From: Microcaldota archaeon
GTDB lineage: Archaea; Micrarchaeota; Micrarchaeia; Micrarchaeales; Micrarchaeaceae
Direction of reading: 5' to 3'
Assembly (NCBI GenBank): GCA_021807115.1
Contig: JAKAPJ010000008.1
Span: 1-53,741, forward strand
DNA: 53,741 bases
Under the pieces are notes generated by a model that made no database searches, was not told where the DNA came from, and worked only from the letters and a program-made list of their open reading frames with translations. How positions within the stretch are numbered: the first letter of the stretch is position 1; every line of letters begins with the position of its first letter. Made by a program: the position numbers and the translations under genes. Positions 42,514 through 51,566 of the stretch are shown here, piece by piece.

Positions 42514-43476
42514 GTGGCATCTTTTCCATCAAATGAGCATGCAGACTTGTCCAAGGCAGGAGCTGCTGCCCGAACGCAGGGCGGAGAACCGGCTGCCGCA
42601 CACCAGAAGCCTGCCGAGGGGCATGGCAAAGCCAAGGAGGCAAGGCCGAAGGTTGACATTGCTTCTTATTTAGCAGGCATAGGCAGGCTTGGGAAGATGA
42701 ACCGCGCAACATGCGTCTACTGCGGCCATGAAAACATAACTGCCGGGGACGTTTGGGTGTGCAACTACTGCGAGATGGCGATGAACAGCGCAAACGCCAT
42801 GTCAAAGCTTGGCGACGGGACGTTGCAGGAGTCGTTGAAGGCGGTAAACGGCGGGATAAGCGCAGGAAACTTCGACGCGGCGCTGGCCGAATACGAAAAA
42901 CTTGCCGCAAAGTACAAGGAGCCACAGTTCTACTACAGGGAGGGGCTAATTTGTTTTCAGCAGTCCAATGCGGAAGTGGAGCAGGTAAGGTACGACAGGA
43001 AGGGCTTTATGGAGGAAAATGCCGTACATAGGGCGAATGCGAGCAAGATAGAGTCAAAGGCGAAGACCATCCTGTACAAGGCTTCGGTGCTGTGCCAGAC
43101 CGAGATGAAGTCCGGCATAGAGGATCCGTTCCTGGGGTTCGCATACTTCATGATAAACGTGAAAATAGGGAACCTCAAAACCGCAAAGGACGGCATTGCG
43201 GTAATAGACAAGCATGGGAATGCCTACCTGTCGGGGTATGCGAACATGGTATTCAGCGCGGAGCTTGGGAGGTACTGGGACGTGATAGCCCACGCCAATG
43301 CGCTAACGAAGTCCGACATGTTCTCGCCTAACGCTTATTACTACATAGCCTGGGCGCTGTTCAAGCTCAGGCGCCACAGGGAGTCGATGCACATAGTGAG
43401 AGAGCTGGAGAAGTACATAAAGACCGGCAGCGTGTATGCGCTTATGCACGACATACAAAAGACCAGCACGATATAG
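42514..43476 (+). CDS. Zinc-ribbon protein with a TPR-like helical domain
   Basis: 320 residues from GTG 42514, chosen because TTTTAATATG (42479-42488) sits 26-35 bases upstream; a longer frame begins at 42451. The N-terminus is low-complexity (Ala, Gln, Lys). A zinc ribbon CVYCGHE...VWVCNYCEMA is followed by about 200 helical residues with repeating pairs (FDAALAEYEKLAAKYKEPQFYY; YLSGYANMVFSAELGRYWDVI), like TPR. Possibly a scaffold. I do not recognise a named family. Confidence 0.65.
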   Translation: MASFPSNEHADLSKAGAAARTQGGEPAAAHQKPAEGHGKAKEARPKVDIASYLAGIGRLGKMNRATCVYCGHENITAGDVWVCNYCEMAMNSANAMSKLGDGTLQESLKAVNGGISAGNFDAALAEYEKLAAKYKEPQFYYREGLICFQQSNAEVEQVRYDRKGFMEENAVHRANASKIESKAKTILYKASVLCQTEMKSGIEDPFLGFAYFMINVKIGNLKTAKDGIAVIDKHGNAYLSGYANMVFSAELGRYWDVIAHANALTKSDMFSPNAYYYIAWALFKLRRHRESMHIVRELEKYIKTGSVYALMHDIQKTSTI

Positions 43477-43491
43477 GGGTAATGCGATTTT

Positions 43492-44031
43492 ATGACAGGT
43501 AGGGAGAGGGTGCTGTTCAGGGCCGGAACATTCAACGTGGTTGAGGCCGGATACGGCAGGGGGGAAAAACGCTTCACGAAGCGCTTTGTGGACTATGGCC
43601 CCAGGGTGGCAGGAGCCCTACCCATACTTGATGACGGGAGGCTCGTCCTGGTGCGGCAGTACCGGTACCCGATAGGCAGATGGATATACGGCCTGCCAGG
43701 GGGGAAGGTGGGCAAAGGCGAAAGCATGATAGATGGCGCGCGCAGGGAGCTTAGGGAGGAGACTGGATACCGCGCCAAAAGGATGAGGCTCATCATGAGG
43801 ACTTATGCCGCACCTGGGCTGTTAAGGCAATCCCCCTGGAGCATATATATAGCAACCGGGTTGACCCAGGACACACGGATGCTTGAACTTGATGAGGACA
43901 TAGAGGTGAAACGGATTACGCTGAAGAACGCTCTTAGTTGGATATACGAGGGTAGGATACGGGACCTGGGCACAATTGCAGCAATACTGCGCTATTCGGG
44001 GCACAGCAGGCCGCGTTACGACTCACTTTGA
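43492..44031 (+). CDS. Nudix hydrolase (ADP-ribose pyrophosphatase-like)
   Basis: 179 residues. GGKVGKGESMIDGARRELREETGYRA fits the Nudix box GX5EX7REUXEEXGU. The N-terminal strands (VDYGPRVAGALPILDDGRLVLVRQYRYPIG) match ADP-ribose/nucleoside-diphosphate-sugar pyrophosphatases, including the RQYR motif. It lies 15 bases after the zinc-ribbon gene and its 3' end overlaps the convergent GluRS gene by 9 bases. Confidence 0.93.
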   Translation: MTGRERVLFRAGTFNVVEAGYGRGEKRFTKRFVDYGPRVAGALPILDDGRLVLVRQYRYPIGRWIYGLPGGKVGKGESMIDGARRELREETGYRAKRMRLIMRTYAAPGLLRQSPWSIYIATGLTQDTRMLELDEDIEVKRITLKNALSWIYEGRIRDLGTIAAILRYSGHSRPRYDSL

Positions 44032-45750
44032 TATGAAGATGAACTGCATCGCATCTTTTTTGTCCAGGATGCAGTAGCCGAACCGCTCGAACTGCACTAT
44101 GGCACCCTCCTCCAGGGCCGAAACCGCGTTTTCGGCATAACCCCTTATGGTGGTCAGGCTGTTCTTGTTGAGCTTCCCGCTGTCGTCGACCAGATTCCCC
44201 GGCACTAGCACGGTGCATTCGGTGCTGCTGCCATCCGCGACCCACTGTATTACCCGCCCCTGTAGCTGGGATTGCGACTTGTGGGCGTGAATTTCCTTGC
44301 CTTTCTCGTCTATTACCACATCCACGAGATCCTTCAGCCTTATGCTCTCCCCCTGCTTCGCGGAAATGGAGTCCTCCCTGCCTATGTAGAATGTGTCGCC
44401 AGTAACGTATGTCCTGAAGCCGAGCTCGTTGGCCGGGTGCAGGCGCATTTCCGCTTTCTGATGCCCGGCGCCGGACACTACGAGCTTGACCGGATCTGGG
44501 ACGAAGAAAAAGTGCCGTGCTACCGGATCTATGATCTTCTTGTTCTCCGAGAGCAGCGCGGACATCTCCGCCACGCCGTCGGTCTTGCTCATCCCTGACC
44601 TTAGTACAAACTCCTTAATCGCCCCAGGCTGTATCCCGCGGCGCCTGAGCGCCATTATAGTGAGCAGGCGGGGGTCGTCCCAGCCTTCGACCACGCCATC
44701 GGATATCAGCTTCCGGATCACACGCTTGTGCGTTTCGTTTCCCTTTATGTTCAGGCGCGCCTCCAGGTGCATGCGAGGTACCCTCAGCCCCAGCGTGTCC
44801 AGTATGAGCTTGCTCAATTCGTCCCTAAGCTCGTACTCCTTGCTCCTGATTATGTCTGTTATCCCGTTTATCGAGTCCAGGATGGGGGTGTTGAAATCAT
44901 AGACAGGCCATACTGAGTATTTGTCCTTCTGCCGATAGTGGGTTTTCTTAACTATCCTGAGCATTGCCGGGTCGCGCAAAACAGTGTTCTGCGCGCCCAT
45001 GTCGCCCTTCAGCCGCACGACAGCTGCACCCTCCTCCATCTTGCCGCCCAGCATGGCCTCAAACAGTGACAGGTTCTTTGCCGCATCCTGCACGCGATGT
45101 ATGCACGCTATGCCTGCGAACCTCTTGCTCTTTATCTCATCCCTGTCGCACATGCACACGTACGCTGAGTTCCCCATCAGCAGCTGCCGGGCATACACAT
45201 AGATCCTGTCTATGTTGTCGCTAGCATAATACTCCATGTCGAACTCCAGCCCGAGCCACGCCGCATCGCGCTTTATCGCGTCGACATATTCTTGGCTGCA
45301 CTTCTCTGGGTTAGTATCGTCAAAATACAGGTAAAGCTTGCCCTTGTATATCTTTGCGAACTCGGAGCTGAGCAGGGACTGCTTAGCATGTCCTATATGC
45401 ATGTATCCGCTGGGTTCCGGTGAAAACCTGGCAATGAAGTCGCCTTCCCTTGCCCCCTCGAGCTGCATCCTTGGTTTGGCGGTTTTCTTTGCGGTCTCCA
45501 CGGCTCTCTGCTCAAACTCCTTCCTGAATTGCGAATATTCCGCGTCCAGGGCTGCCTTATCCATGCGGTTCACTGCGTCCACTATGGCCTTGACCTCGAC
45601 CTTAAGCTGGGCCACTGGCACTCCTTTTGCAAATGGGATTATCTTGCCTATCACGCTGCCTATGTCCGCCTTGCCGTAGTCTACCGCATTCTTGACTGAG
45701 TACTTTCGTATTATGATTTTTGTGCTTTCGTCTAGCGGCGTATGGATCAT
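44023..45750 (-). CDS. gltX: Glutamyl-tRNA synthetase, archaeal type
   Basis: 575 residues. RFSPEPSGYMHIGHAKQSLLS contains an intact HIGH; YLYFDDTNPEKC and the GlnRS-like C-terminal beta-barrels identify the archaeal/eukaryotic type. The KMSKS region reads NETHKRVIRKL where relatives have SKRK. With GatDE in the window, it is expected to be non-discriminating and also to charge tRNA-Gln with Glu. The start ATG overlaps the stop of the upstream membrane-anchored protein (ATGA). Confidence 0.96.
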   Translation of the reverse strand: MIHTPLDESTKIIIRKYSVKNAVDYGKADIGSVIGKIIPFAKGVPVAQLKVEVKAIVDAVNRMDKAALDAEYSQFRKEFEQRAVETAKKTAKPRMQLEGAREGDFIARFSPEPSGYMHIGHAKQSLLSSEFAKIYKGKLYLYFDDTNPEKCSQEYVDAIKRDAAWLGLEFDMEYYASDNIDRIYVYARQLLMGNSAYVCMCDRDEIKSKRFAGIACIHRVQDAAKNLSLFEAMLGGKMEEGAAVVRLKGDMGAQNTVLRDPAMLRIVKKTHYRQKDKYSVWPVYDFNTPILDSINGITDIIRSKEYELRDELSKLILDTLGLRVPRMHLEARLNIKGNETHKRVIRKLISDGVVEGWDDPRLLTIMALRRRGIQPGAIKEFVLRSGMSKTDGVAEMSALLSENKKIIDPVARHFFFVPDPVKLVVSGAGHQKAEMRLHPANELGFRTYVTGDTFYIGREDSISAKQGESIRLKDLVDVVIDEKGKEIHAHKSQSQLQGRVIQWVADGSSTECTVLVPGNLVDDSGKLNKNSLTTIRGYAENAVSALEEGAIVQFERFGYCILDKKDAMQFIFISK

Positions 45751-46391
45751 CCTGGTGTTACAACGACTTGGTTCTGATACACGCTCCCGTTAAGCGCTAT
45801 GAGCGCCTTGACCGAAACATTGAGGGGCGAGCCTACGCCAGGCAGCGGGGAGATGCTAATCGAATAGTTTAGCTGGCTGAGCGCAATCTTTACAGGTGCG
45901 TTGTTGTTGTACGCGATTATTGTCTGCGGCATTAGCACGTACGTGGTAGCATTTACGCCTATAGAATTCCTGGTCTGTAGCCGGGATAGGAACAGCTGCT
46001 GTAGCGCGTACGCGTTCATTGTGCCCAGGTTTACCTCGAATGACCTTGGTCCCGAGCTGAAGTATGCGGTGACAGAGCCATTACGCTCCAGTGCCAACAG
46101 CGTGCGGTTGACTGCGGCGAGTGAAGTTTGGTTCTGGGTGCCTAGTGAGACAACAGCATAGTCAGAATACCCCAGCACTATCGCGTTTGCGGAACCGAAG
46201 ACGGGCACCGTCCTTACTGAGGATACAGTAGTGGTTGACTGGGATTGGACGTTGTTGTTACCGAATGCTGCAACGCCGCTCAGGAACATGATAACGACGA
46301 ACAGAGTGCCCAGAAATATGAATGTCTTCTTTTTTTTCTCGGATTCGCTTTTGTTAGTGCCCAAGTAAACACCACGCGCAAGGTAATGCAA
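45747..46391 (-). CDS. Signal-anchored extracellular protein of unknown function
   Basis: 214 residues; the start could also be the GTG/ATG close downstream. A cytoplasmic lysine-rich tail (KSESEKKKK) precedes one membrane helix (TFIFLGTLFVVIMFLSGVAAF), then about 160 extracellular residues, Ser/Thr/Asn-rich, with a mixed alpha/beta pattern (SANAIVLGYSDYAVVSLG). It is coupled to GluRS by a 4-base overlap, which may only reflect genome compactness. Confidence 0.7.
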   Translation of the reverse strand: MHYLARGVYLGTNKSESEKKKKTFIFLGTLFVVIMFLSGVAAFGNNNVQSQSTTTVSSVRTVPVFGSANAIVLGYSDYAVVSLGTQNQTSLAAVNRTLLALERNGSVTAYFSSGPRSFEVNLGTMNAYALQQLFLSRLQTRNSIGVNATTYVLMPQTIIAYNNNAPVKIALSQLNYSISISPLPGVGSPLNVSVKALIALNGSVYQNQVVVTPG

Positions 46392-46522
46392 GTGAAGAAA
46401 AATAAATAGGCCGAATAAAGGTTTATCGACTTGAAGGCTTTTATAGCTATAGCATTAATTAATCTATACCGATTGGGCGGCAGCGGTACTTGCACTTGCG
46501 CCGATGCAGTCCTGACCGGCAT

Positions 46523-47245
46523 ATGGGTAATAACATGGCTTTTAAAGACGGGGATTTCCTTGAGGTGGAGTACACAGTATGGAACGCCGGGGACAGCAGC
46601 ATAATCGCAACTACTGACGAGAAGAAGGCGAAGGAGTCTGACACTTTCAACGAGAAGACGCATTACGGCCCTACGCTGCTTGTGGTAGGATCCAGCGGAA
46701 TGATAAGAGGCCTAGACCGGGAGGTAAGGGGCATGAAGGAGAACGAGGTAAAGAAATTCACTTTTGGCCCTGCGGACGCGTTCGGAGAGCGGGTGGAGGA
46801 GCTCGTAAGGGTGATGCCGCTATCGGCGTTCAAGGAAAGGAACATAAGCCCATACCCCGGGATGCAGGTGGAGCTCGACAGCACCACGGCAATCGTGAAG
46901 AGTGTGACCTCAGGCAGGGTGACGGTGGATGCGAACCATCCGTACGCGGGCAAGGACGTAATTTATGAGGTGCGCGTGGTGAGGCTGCTGCAGAGCGAAA
47001 AGGACAAGGTGGGGGCGCTGGCACAGAGCTATTCCCTGAAGCCCACGCAGATAAACGCTTACAGCGACACAGTAGAGCTTTTCTTCGACAACAAGGTGGC
47101 GAAGAACGCAGACTACTTCATAAGCAAAGCCAGCTTTGTGGCCTCGGCATTCACCTACTTTAAGAGCATGAAGAAGGTGGATGTGAAGGAGGAATACCTG
47201 CGCCCGGAGGAAGCCCACACCGACAGAGACGGAGCCAAAAAGTGA
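46523..47245 (+). CDS. FKBP-type peptidyl-prolyl isomerase (long archaeal SlyD-like)
   Basis: 240 residues from ATG 46523; ATG 46535 (MAFKDGDFLEVEYTVW) is an alternative. The FKBP core DFLEVEYTVW...GSSGMIRGLDREVRGMKENEVKKFTFGPADAFGER is split by an insert-in-flap region, as in SlyD, and followed by a C-terminal domain of about 90 residues. It should fold nascent proteins in the cytoplasm. The AATTAATCTATA stretch at 46455-46468 is the probable promoter. Confidence 0.93.
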   Translation: MGNNMAFKDGDFLEVEYTVWNAGDSSIIATTDEKKAKESDTFNEKTHYGPTLLVVGSSGMIRGLDREVRGMKENEVKKFTFGPADAFGERVEELVRVMPLSAFKERNISPYPGMQVELDSTTAIVKSVTSGRVTVDANHPYAGKDVIYEVRVVRLLQSEKDKVGALAQSYSLKPTQINAYSDTVELFFDNKVAKNADYFISKASFVASAFTYFKSMKKVDVKEEYLRPEEAHTDRDGAKK

Positions 47246-47306
47246 GGCATGGGCGGCACTATGGCATGATGCCGCGGCCATGACAGGTGATGTAGGCGGT
47301 GCGCTT

Positions 47307-47498
47307 TCAGGACTTTATGTTCAGCGCGAAGGTGCTGTTTACCTTCAGCCCCAGCTTCTTCGCCAAATCGGACTTCTCAGCATTCAGCACTATGGCATAG
47401 CTGCTCCATTTTGTGGTAAGCTCTGTCGACCCGCACAGGGGGCACTTGTCCCCGTGCGTTATCAGTATCCTGCAGGCTTTGCAAACTTTTCCTTCCAT
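47307..47498 (-). CDS. spt4: Transcription elongation factor Spt4 (RpoE'')
   Basis: 63 residues from ATG 47498, with GTGAT upstream; GTG 47507 is an alternative. Two zinc-binding pairs KVCKACRILI and DKCPLCGSTELTTKWSSYAIVL match archaeal Spt4, which forms with Spt5 a processivity clamp on RNA polymerase. It follows rpoE within 20 bases, the conserved archaeal order. Confidence 0.94.
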   Translation of the reverse strand: MEGKVCKACRILITHGDKCPLCGSTELTTKWSSYAIVLNAEKSDLAKKLGLKVNSTFALNIKS

Positions 47499-47513
47499 CC
47501 ATATCACTTAGCG

Positions 47514-48104
47514 TTATCTCCTTCCCCTGCCCTTGCCGGTTGCGCCACTCGTGCCCTTGGCCTTTCTTGCATCTGCGACTATCCATTCCAGCTTGCCCAG
47601 GCCGTCAGGTTTCATGGTAAGCGCTATCTTGGAGTCCTTAACCGTCTTCTTCATGCTCACCGTGGACACCTTTGCAAGCACGAGATCGCTCTTCTTCAGC
47701 AGCTTGCCGGTCTTCTTGGAAACGAATGACGGAACCTTCTTGTCGAACGAGAGGAAGTCGTTGGCTATCTGCGAAACATGCACCAAGCCCTCCACTGGAC
47801 CTATCCGCACGAACGCGCCAAATTCCACAAGCTCCGATACCTCCCCGGCCACCACCTCGTCGACTGTTGGCATGTACGCCAGCACGTCGAACTTGGCATT
47901 GTGGTGTGTGGAAGGCTCACCGGGGTAGACCACTCCGTCGCTTATCTCCCTCACGTTGAAGACAGCAACTATTACGCCAAGCTGCTTGTCTATCACACCC
48001 TCGTACTTGCGCTCCAGCACATCCGCCGCAACATCCTCAAGATTGTCACCGAAGTGCTCAGGGGGCAGCTTGAACATGTCTGTTACTGTATATACCTTGT
48101 ACAA
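47514..48104 (-). CDS. rpoE: DNA-directed RNA polymerase subunit Rpo7 (E')
   Basis: 196 residues. The N-terminal RNP-like domain (MYKVYTVTDMFKLPPEHFGDNLEDVAADVLERKYEG) and the S1 domain (VVAGEVSELVEFGAFVRIGPVEGLVHVSQI) are both present. Rpo7 forms the polymerase stalk with Rpo4 and contacts emerging RNA. The Gly/Arg/Lys-rich C-terminus (TSGATGKGRGRR) is an extension that may bind RNA. Confidence 0.97.
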   Translation of the reverse strand: MYKVYTVTDMFKLPPEHFGDNLEDVAADVLERKYEGVIDKQLGVIVAVFNVREISDGVVYPGEPSTHHNAKFDVLAYMPTVDEVVAGEVSELVEFGAFVRIGPVEGLVHVSQIANDFLSFDKKVPSFVSKKTGKLLKKSDLVLAKVSTVSMKKTVKDSKIALTMKPDGLGKLEWIVADARKAKGTSGATGKGRGRR

Positions 48105-48157
48105 TCAAATCACCTGAAGCATCATAATCGCAATGGCACGCGGCCAGAAAACAGAAA

Positions 48158-48529
48158 CTACCTGAGCAACCCTTGTCTTGTAAGCTTGAGGCAGCTGACA
48201 CCCGCGGAGCGCAAAATGTTGTACAGCTCCGTGTCGTTCGTTATGACCACAGTGTGCTTGGATTCCAGGGCTTTTGAATGGATCCATGCGTCTACATTGC
48301 TACCTATATTATCTACACGAATCTTTTTATATTTTATTGCCTCCAGTGCCATCCTGGCACTTTTGCCCTTGGCGCCCTTGTTAAGGGAGATTCCGGAAAG
48401 CTCCGACAGCACGCCCCTGGATATCAGCAGCGCGGCGGCGCCGAACCGCATGCGTGCTATCTCGAATACGTCTCTCCGGTTGGAGAAGCCGAAGAGTATT
48501 GCGCTCGTGTCTATTATGACAGTAAGCAT
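48158..48529 (-). CDS. PIN-domain ribonuclease, Fcf1/Utp24-like
   Basis: 123 residues. The acidic set D7 (VIIDTSA), E43, D80 and D99 (VVITNDTELY) is complete. In archaea this PIN protein usually sits directly upstream of rpoE, as here, and is related to the 18S-processing Fcf1/Utp24 nuclease. It is unlike the toxin PIN in the island: no antitoxin partner and normal composition. A role in rRNA processing is inferred. Confidence 0.88.
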   Translation of the reverse strand: MLTVIIDTSAILFGFSNRRDVFEIARMRFGAAALLISRGVLSELSGISLNKGAKGKSARMALEAIKYKKIRVDNIGSNVDAWIHSKALESKHTVVITNDTELYNILRSAGVSCLKLTRQGLLR

Positions 48530-48635
48530 GGAAATGGCCTGCGCATTTAGCCAGCAGTATAGTGGTGTAGCATCAGGTAATTAAGCTTTGCCATGCTTAA
48601 TTTATTGCCGAGAGATTTAGGCACAGGTAGATGAA

Positions 48636-49973
48636 ATGGGGAAAAAGAGGATAATAATAATGGGGGCCGCGGGAAGGGATTTTCATAACTTCAACGTGGC
48701 ATTCAGGAACAACGGGGACTACGAAATCGTAGCGTTCACCGCGACGCAGATACCGTACATATCCGACAGGATGTATCCGAAGGAACTCAGTGGGCCGCTC
48801 TATCCGAAGGGGATAAAGATATATGATGAGTCGGAGCTGCCAACCCTGGTAAAGAAATTCAAGGCGGACGTATGCATACTATCGTATAGTGACCTGAGCA
48901 ACCAGACAGTGATGGACAAGGCCAGCTGGGTAAATTCTCTTGGCGCGGACTTCTGGCTCCTTTCGCCGGAGCACACGATGGTCAAGTCCACCAAGCCAGT
49001 ACTTGCCATATGCGCAGTAAGGACGGGCAGCGGCAAATCGCAGACCACCAGGTACGTCTCTACAATGCTGAGAAAGATGGGGTTGAAGGTTGTGATAGTA
49101 AGGCATCCCATGCCGTACGGCGACCTGAACGAGCAGGCGGTGCAGAGGTTCGCGACCCTCAAGGACCTGGTAAAGAACAAGTGTACAATAGAGGAGCGCG
49201 AGGAGTACGAGTCACACATAAAGAACGGCATGGTCGTATATGCGGGAGTGGACTACGAAAGGATACTGAGACAGGCCGAGAAAGAGGCTGATGTTGTAAT
49301 CTGGGACGGCGGGAACAACGACGTGCCATTCTACAAGCCGGATCTTTTCATAGGCATTGCCGACCCACTGCGCCCAGGGCACGAACTGCAGTACTATCCT
49401 GGCCAGAATGTGACACGCATGGCGGACATCGTAGTCATGAACAAGGTAAATTCGGCGACAGTAGAGCAGATAGAGACGGTGACCGCCAATGTGAAGTCGG
49501 TTAATCCGAACGCCAAGATATTCTATGCGGACTCTAAGGTCAGGGCGGACAACCCTAAGCAGATATCAGGAAAGCGCGTGCTCATAGTCGAGGACGGTCC
49601 AACCATAACGCACGGCCAGATGCCGTTCGGCGCCGGCACAATAGCCGCGAGGGAGTATGGAGCCAGCGAATTCGTAAGTGCGAAGCAGTACGCCACGGGC
49701 AGCATAAAGGAGACGTTCGTTAAGTACCCGCACCTTGAGACGGAGCTGCCGGCAATGGGATACAGCGCGAAGCAGATCAGGGACCTGGAAGCCACGATAA
49801 ACGGAGCGGACTGCGACACGGTGATATCCGCCACCCCGACAGACCTCAGGAACCTCATAAATGCGAACAAGCCGATAGTGCAGGTTTATTATGACCTAGC
49901 GCCAAGGGGGGATGGTTTCGACAAGCAGATAAGGGCATTTGTGAGCAGGATAGGAAAGAAAAGGAGGAAGTGA
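48636..49973 (+). CDS. Cyclic 2,3-diphosphoglycerate synthetase-like GTPase/ATPase
   Basis: 445 residues. An N-terminal Rossmann-like domain (RIIIMGAAGRDFHNFNVAFRNN) precedes a P-loop domain with CAVRTGSGKSQTTR and DVVIWDGGNNDVPFYKPDLF. This arrangement is diagnostic for cpgS-related proteins, which in methanogens close 2,3-diphosphoglycerate to its cyclic form; in other archaea the role is not established. It starts an operon with VKOR (4-base gap) and an HD hydrolase. Confidence 0.88.
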   Translation: MGKKRIIIMGAAGRDFHNFNVAFRNNGDYEIVAFTATQIPYISDRMYPKELSGPLYPKGIKIYDESELPTLVKKFKADVCILSYSDLSNQTVMDKASWVNSLGADFWLLSPEHTMVKSTKPVLAICAVRTGSGKSQTTRYVSTMLRKMGLKVVIVRHPMPYGDLNEQAVQRFATLKDLVKNKCTIEEREEYESHIKNGMVVYAGVDYERILRQAEKEADVVIWDGGNNDVPFYKPDLFIGIADPLRPGHELQYYPGQNVTRMADIVVMNKVNSATVEQIETVTANVKSVNPNAKIFYADSKVRADNPKQISGKRVLIVEDGPTITHGQMPFGAGTIAAREYGASEFVSAKQYATGSIKETFVKYPHLETELPAMGYSAKQIRDLEATINGADCDTVISATPTDLRNLINANKPIVQVYYDLAPRGDGFDKQIRAFVSRIGKKRRK

Positions 49974-49977
49974 TTCG

Positions 49978-50424
49978 GTGTGGAAGACTAAGGCGCTCTA
50001 CTGCCTGATATTCCTAGGCATAGTGATATCCGCATATCTAACAGTAGCAAAGACGGACGGGGGGGTGCTGTATTGCCCTGATGTAGGGATCATAAACTGT
50101 GCGAGCGTTATAAACAGCCAGTACTCCACAATAGGAGGCGTACCTGACTCATTGTTCGGTCTGGCCCTGTTCCTGCTGGCGCCGGTGATGATACTAAGGG
50201 CCGAGGATACCCTGAACTTTCTATGGTCCTTGGGAGGAGCTGCGTCGGTGGTGTACTCTGTCTCCTCTATGTTCCTGCTGGGGGAGATATGTATATGGTG
50301 CCTTACACTTGATCTAGTCATAATATGCTCGCTTGTGGTAGTAAACTGGAAGGCTGAGCTCAGGACGCTGAAGGAGGTGGACGATGCGATAATGAGCCAT
50401 GAGGGAAAGAAAAAAGGCGGGTAA
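49978..50424 (+). CDS. Vitamin K epoxide reductase (VKOR) family membrane protein
   Basis: 148 residues from GTG 49978 with GGAGGAAG upstream. Four to five membrane helices. The loop cysteines C33 and C41 (YCPDVGIINCASV) and the CxxC C105/C108 (EICIWC), with the adjacent Ser (S43), are the complete VKOR set. It would reoxidise a thiol oxidase partner for disulfide formation outside the membrane using quinone. No thioredoxin-like DsbA domain is fused or adjacent. Its 3' end overlaps the HD gene by 26 bases. Confidence 0.93.
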   Translation: MWKTKALYCLIFLGIVISAYLTVAKTDGGVLYCPDVGIINCASVINSQYSTIGGVPDSLFGLALFLLAPVMILRAEDTLNFLWSLGGAASVVYSVSSMFLLGEICIWCLTLDLVIICSLVVVNWKAELRTLKEVDDAIMSHEGKKKGG

Positions 50425-51547
50425 TAAAATAACCTTCATAAGAGATGCTGTTTTCGGAGACATAAACGTGTCGGACACGGCCAAGGGGCTGATAGGAGAT
50501 CCCCACATGCAGAGGCTTGCGCAGATAAAGCAGCTGGGCTTCGTTTCGCTTGTGTATCCGGGCGCGAACCATACAAGGTTTGAGCATTCGCTCGGCACGA
50601 TGGAGCTTACAAGACAGATCGCACTGCAGACGTGTTGCAGGGGAATAGAGGAGCTGGAATGCGCAGGGCTGCTGCACGACATAGGGCATGCGGCATTCTC
50701 CCATTCCTCCGACAGCCTGCTCAAAAAGTACCTCAAGACCACACATGAGAAGGTGGGCGCGGAGATAATACGCAAAACCACCATACGGGACAGACTGAGC
50801 GGAGCGGGACTGTCGGTAAAAAGGGTGCTGGAGTATTTCTCGGGGCGCGGCAAGGGGGCAATAGTTACGGGCACGCTTGGCTCGGACCGCCTTGACTACC
50901 TGATCAGGGACGCCCATTATACCGGCACAACATATGGCATGATAGATTATGCAAGCATAAAAAACAGGATGACGCTTCTAAACGACCACCCTGCAATATA
51001 CGAGAAAGGTGTGTTCAGCGCGGAGTACATGCTTGTGGGCAGGTATTCAATGTTCGAATCGGTATACCTGCACCATACGTCGCTCATAGCCGCAGGCATG
51101 TATGAGAATGCAGTATCCTCTGCCATTGATGCGGGGGAACTCTCCGCAGACGAACTTAGAGGGTTCACGGACTGGGAGATGCTTTCAAGGCTCACCGGCG
51201 GAGGCAGCTCGTCGGGATTGGCAACCCGGCTTGTGGAGAGGAACCTGTTCAAGAGGGCATACCATGGCAGGCTTGAGGGAAGCATAAAGATGGCGGAGCT
51301 GGAAGGGGAATTAGGGAGGCTCGGCCTTGGGGAGGGGGACTATATAGCGAAGGTCATAGACATGAAGGGAGGCAGTGATGACATAGACGTGGTGGACAGG
51401 GATGGCAGGTTCGTGGGCAGGCTTACGAAGATTTCGCCGCTTGTTGGCAAGCTAACCTCCATACTAAGCAGCAAAAGGGAACTGCTGGTAGGCTGCGACG
51501 GCAGGAACGTGGAGAAGGTAGGCAGAGCCGTGCGCAGGCTGCTGTAG
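50399..51547 (+). CDS. HD-domain phosphohydrolase (SAMHD1/dGTPase-like)
   Basis: 382 residues. Metal ligands: H63 (NHTRFEHSLGT), H93/D94 (LLHDIGHAAFSHSS) and Asp in LGSDRLDYLIRDAHYTG. This is the COG1078 group related to SAMHD1, which hydrolyses dNTPs or nucleotide signals. Normal length for the group. It overlaps VKOR by 26 bases and is co-transcribed with it. Confidence 0.93.
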   Translation: MRERKKAGNKITFIRDAVFGDINVSDTAKGLIGDPHMQRLAQIKQLGFVSLVYPGANHTRFEHSLGTMELTRQIALQTCCRGIEELECAGLLHDIGHAAFSHSSDSLLKKYLKTTHEKVGAEIIRKTTIRDRLSGAGLSVKRVLEYFSGRGKGAIVTGTLGSDRLDYLIRDAHYTGTTYGMIDYASIKNRMTLLNDHPAIYEKGVFSAEYMLVGRYSMFESVYLHHTSLIAAGMYENAVSSAIDAGELSADELRGFTDWEMLSRLTGGGSSSGLATRLVERNLFKRAYHGRLEGSIKMAELEGELGRLGLGEGDYIAKVIDMKGGSDDIDVVDRDGRFVGRLTKISPLVGKLTSILSSKRELLVGCDGRNVEKVGRAVRRLL

Positions 51548-51566
51548 CGGTGTGCGCCTATCTATC

